This document shows positions 61,332 through 64,000 of a stretch of 64,000 nt of DNA, piece after piece. Made by a program: the position numbers and the translations under genes. Origin of the DNA: CAWAHD01 sp963781785 (GTDB lineage Bacteria > Planctomycetota > Planctomycetia > Isosphaerales > Isosphaeraceae); assembly GCA_963781785.1 (NCBI GenBank), contig CAWAHD010000005.1, forward strand, positions 2,666,001 to 2,730,000, in the 5' to 3' direction. The notes beneath the pieces were generated by a model, which saw nothing but the letters and a program-made list of their open reading frames with translations, ran no database searches and was not told the origin of the DNA. Position 1 is the first letter of the stretch. Each line of letters starts with the position of its first letter.

Positions 61332-62824
61332 TCAGGCCAGCAACTCGCGAACGACGCGCCCGTGGACGTCGGTCAGCCGCATGTCGCGGCCACCGTGAAA
61401 GTACGTCAAGAGCGTATGGTCGAAGCCCATCAGGTGCAAGATCGTGGCGTGCAAATCGTGGACATGGACCTTGTTTTCGATCGCCGCATAGCCGAAATCG
61501 TCGGTCGCCCCGTAAGCCTGGCCCCCCTTGACGCCTCCGCCCGCCAGCCAGGCGGTGAAGCCGCGCGGGCTGTGGTCGCGGCCCTTGCCGCTCTGGCCGG
61601 TCGGCGTCCGGCCGAACTCGCCGGTCCAGACGACCAGGGTTTCATCCAGGAGCCCGCGCGCTTTGAGGTCGGTCAAAAGGGCCGCCATCGGCTGGTCGGT
61701 CTCGCCGCAATGCAGCTCGTGGTTCTTGTTAACGTCGCCGTGGGCGTCCCAGTTCTCGTCGTTGTGGCCACCGCCGGAATAGACCTGCACGAATCGGACG
61801 CCGCGCTCGACCAGCCTTCGGGCCATCAGGCAGCGCCGGCCGAAACGCTCGGTCCTGGGGTCGTCGAGCCCGTACAGCCGCTTCGTCTCGGCGGACTCGC
61901 TCGACAGGTCGACCGCCTCGGGGGCGGTGGACTGCATGCGGAAGGCCAGCTCGTAGCTGGCGATCCGGGCCATCAACTGCGAGTTGGCCGCGCCGGCGGC
62001 GCCATGAGCATGGTTCAATTTCGCGAGCAGGTCGAGCTGGTTACGCTGCTGAGCAGTCGAGACTCCCCGGGGCGGCCGCAGGTTCAAGATCGGGTCGCCG
62101 CTGGTGCGGAACTGGGTGCCCTGGTAGGTCGCCGGCATGAACCCGGAGCCCCAGTTGGGAGGGCCCGAGATCGGCCCGCCGCGCTGGTCGAGCAAGACAA
62201 CGTAGCCCGGCAGGTTCTGGTTGACCGTGCCCAGCCCGTAGCGTCACCCAGGAGCCCAGGCTCGGGTAACCCTGGCGGACAAAGCCGGTGTTCATCTGGA
62301 GCAGGCCCGAGCCGTGCGCGAAGCTATCGGTATACATGCTCCGGATGATTGCCAGGTCGTCGACGCGCCCGGACAGATGCGGGTACAGGTCGGAAACCGT
62401 CGATGCCCGCCTGGCCGTGCCGGGCGAACTTGCGGGACGAGCCCAGCAGCGTGCCCGGATTGCGGGCCTTCAGGACCGGCTCGTTGTCGAGGATCGGGAT
62501 CGGCTTGCCGTTGTGCCTGGTCGAGCTGCGGGCTTGGGGTCGAACGTATCGACCTGGCTAACCCCGCCATACATGAACAGGACGATGCACGCTTTCGCCT
62601 TGGCTGGGAAATGAGGCGGCTTGGTGGCCAGCGGCGACGTCGAGGGAAATTCCGGTTTCCGAAGCCGCGGCCGATCGGGCGAAGAAGCCGTCCCCGGCCA
62701 GCAATGCGGTCAGGGCCGTGCCGACGAAGCCGCCCCCGGCTTCCCAGAGGAACTCCCGGCGCGTGCGGCCGCACGGCGTCAATGCCCGTGCCACCCGCCG
62801 GTCGTCGTCGCCGTTGAATCTCAT
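61332..62824 (-). CDS. DUF1501 protein with Tat signal, about four frameshifts
   Basis: N-terminus MRFNGDDDRRVARALTPCGRTRREFLWEAGGG carries a twin-arginine motif (RREFL) and hydrophobic stretch, so it is exported folded. DUF1501 hallmarks in order: CIVLFMYGG-like region, MYTDSFAHGSGLLQMNTGF, GPPNWGSGFMPATYQGTQF, GGHNDENWDAHGD, VVWTGEFGRTP, GRDHSPRGFTAWLAGGGVKGG and the C-terminal HLMGFDHTLLTYFHGGRDMRLTDV. Related to alkaline-phosphatase/sulfatase folds; function unknown. Always paired with DUF1549/1553 in Planctomycetota, as here. Frames break near 62600, 62400, 62330 and 62230. Confidence 0.85.
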
Positions 62825-62864
62825 CGGTCTCCTCCGGAAAATCGAGCGTGCGAGCGCACATCGG

Positions 62865-64000
62865 TCAACGACTGCAAACGAACTCGTTGGTGTTCAGAAT
62901 GACCAGGCAAAACGCCTCGAGGGCCTTGCGCCGAGCGTCGCCGACGCCGCTCTTGCCCTTGGTCCCGGTGTCGTCGGCCTCGATCTGTTTGGCTTCTTTG
63001 TCCAGGAACTCGAGCGCGGCCATCGACTCGTCGGGCCGGGCGGGCCGGCCCAGCGCCAGGACGAATGCGCGGTCCACCTGGTCGGCGGGCTCTTGGCCGG
63101 CCAGGGCGATGAGCCGCGACGCAAAGTGCCGTGCCTGCTCGTGGATGAACGCGCCGTTCAAGAATGTGAGTGCCTGTGGACCAGTCGTCGAGACGATCCG
63201 ACGCTCGCAACTGCTGGTGGTATCGGGAGTGTCCAGCAGCTCGAGCTCGGGGACCGCCAGGCTCCGCTTGGCGAAGATGTAGATGCTGCGCCGGGATTGT
63301 TCGCGATCGTCGGACTTGCCCCAGCCGTCGCCGGGCATGGATTGGCCCTCGAGGACGGGGCGAGGGAGCGTGGGAAAGATGCCGGGTCCGCCCATCCGAT
63401 GGTTCAGCCGTCCGCTGACCGCGAGGATCGAGTCGCGGACGACCTCGGCCTCCAGACGCCGCTCGCCGCCAGCGCCAGAGCAAGGTATCCTCGGGGTCGA
63501 TCCGGGCGGCCTCGGGCTCGAAAGCCGACGACCGCTGGTACGTCTGCGACAGGACGATCAGCCGGTGCAGCGGCTTCAGCCGCCAGCCGGAAGCCACCAG
63601 CTCGGCGGCCAGCCAGTCGAGGAGCTCGGGATGGCTGGGCGGGTCGCCCATCACTCCAAAATCATTCGAGGATGCGACGAGGCCATCGCCAAAATGAAAC
63701 TGCCAGATCCGGTTGACGATCACGCGCGAGGTCAGCGGGTTTTCGGGCTGTGTCAGCCAGCGAGCCAGCCAGAGCCGGCGGCCGGTCGGACCGGGCCGTG
63801 GTCCTCGGCGGATCAGGCTGTCGCGCTGCCAAAACGGCCGGAACCCCGGGCTCGACGGCGATACCGGCGGGCCGGGAGGGGTCTCCGCCCTTGAGAACGC
63901 GGGTCTCAGGTGCATTTGGCCCTTCCTCATACCAGATGTAAGCCCGCGGAGGTTCCTTGGGCTGGACGAGCTCGGATCGCAGCGATCCGTTCATCCAGCG
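62865..64000 (-). CDS. DUF1549/DUF1553 (PSD1 type) protein, C-terminal part, frameshifted, cut by window end
   Basis: Runs in from the right edge. DUF1553 features: RLWLARWLTQPENPLTSRVIVNRIWQFHFGDGLV, NDFGVMGDPPSHPELLDWLAAELVASGW, LHRLIVLSQTYQRSS, EAVVRDSILAVSGRL-like segment, NHRMGGPGIFP, IFAKRSLAVPELELLDTPD, and the terminal FCLVILNTNEFVCSR just before the stop at 62865. Breaks near 63930, 63470 and 63395. The N-terminal cytochrome (PSD1) half would lie outside. The DUF1501 start follows 40 bases downstream on the same strand. Confidence 0.85.

Overview
The window is GC-rich bacterial DNA that looks like a member of the Planctomycetota, most likely Isosphaeraceae/Gemmataceae-like. This rests on family content: a Ser/Thr kinase fused to WD40 repeats, DUF1501/DUF1553 (PSD1) proteins, an ECF sigma factor fused to an HlyD-type adaptor, an M56 (BlaR1-like) peptidase running into an RND adaptor, the N-terminal 'LExLEDR/LEPLEAR' export-type motif on two secreted proteins, and a dense load of IS elements. 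No rRNA, tRNA or CRISPR array was seen.

Layout. 0-16 kb is mostly chromosomal: a WD40 propeller, an esterase, a CurA-type reductase, signalling genes (HPt, NarL-type regulator, histidine kinase + REC, REC-PAS-GGDEF-EAL), and a BlaI repressor with a double palindromic operator upstream of the M56-adaptor gene. An IS1380-like element sits at 11.5-13.3 kb. 16-27 kb holds a HAF-like surface protein, a Uma2 gene split cleanly by an IS256 element, the sigma-HlyD fusion, a secreted protein of unknown function, and two copies of an undescribed ~0.6-0.7 kb non-coding repeat module. 27.7-46.1 kb is a set of nested insertions: IS66 invaded by an unrecognised 1971-bp element; a broken kinase-WD40 gene; a third repeat module split by an IS110 and then by a second copy of the 1971-bp element, itself split by an IS21; an ISAzo13 remnant cut by an IS3 that carries an IS66-like element. 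46.5-51.1 kb is a five-gene transposon (zinc-ribbon protein, DDE transposase, AAA+ ATPase, RepA-like ATPase, CHC2 primase-type zinc finger). IS1634 follows at 51.7-53.7 kb. 54-64 kb returns to chromosomal genes: a redoxin/cytochrome/Cu-monooxygenase-like protein, a J-domain protein, a hemolysin III homologue, and a leftward cluster DUF1553 - DUF1501 - Ldh_2 dehydrogenase - sodium/solute symporter - SDR.

Best candidates for something undescribed: (1) the 1971-bp element, present twice at the same reconstructed length, without terminal inverted repeats or target duplication, with subterminal hairpins, inserted next to GTTA(C/G), and carrying one 513-residue protein of no family I recognise; (2) the repeat module built from 17-bp palindromes with fixed 27-, 92- and ~141-bp spacings; (3) the transposon carrying its own helicase-like and primase-like genes; (4) two different regulators fused to efflux adaptors.

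Caution: many long reading frames carry single-base frameshifts, densest at 58.5-64 kb. Some lie in homopolymers, so many are probably sequencing or assembly indels. Such genes are given as one feature with the breakpoints named.
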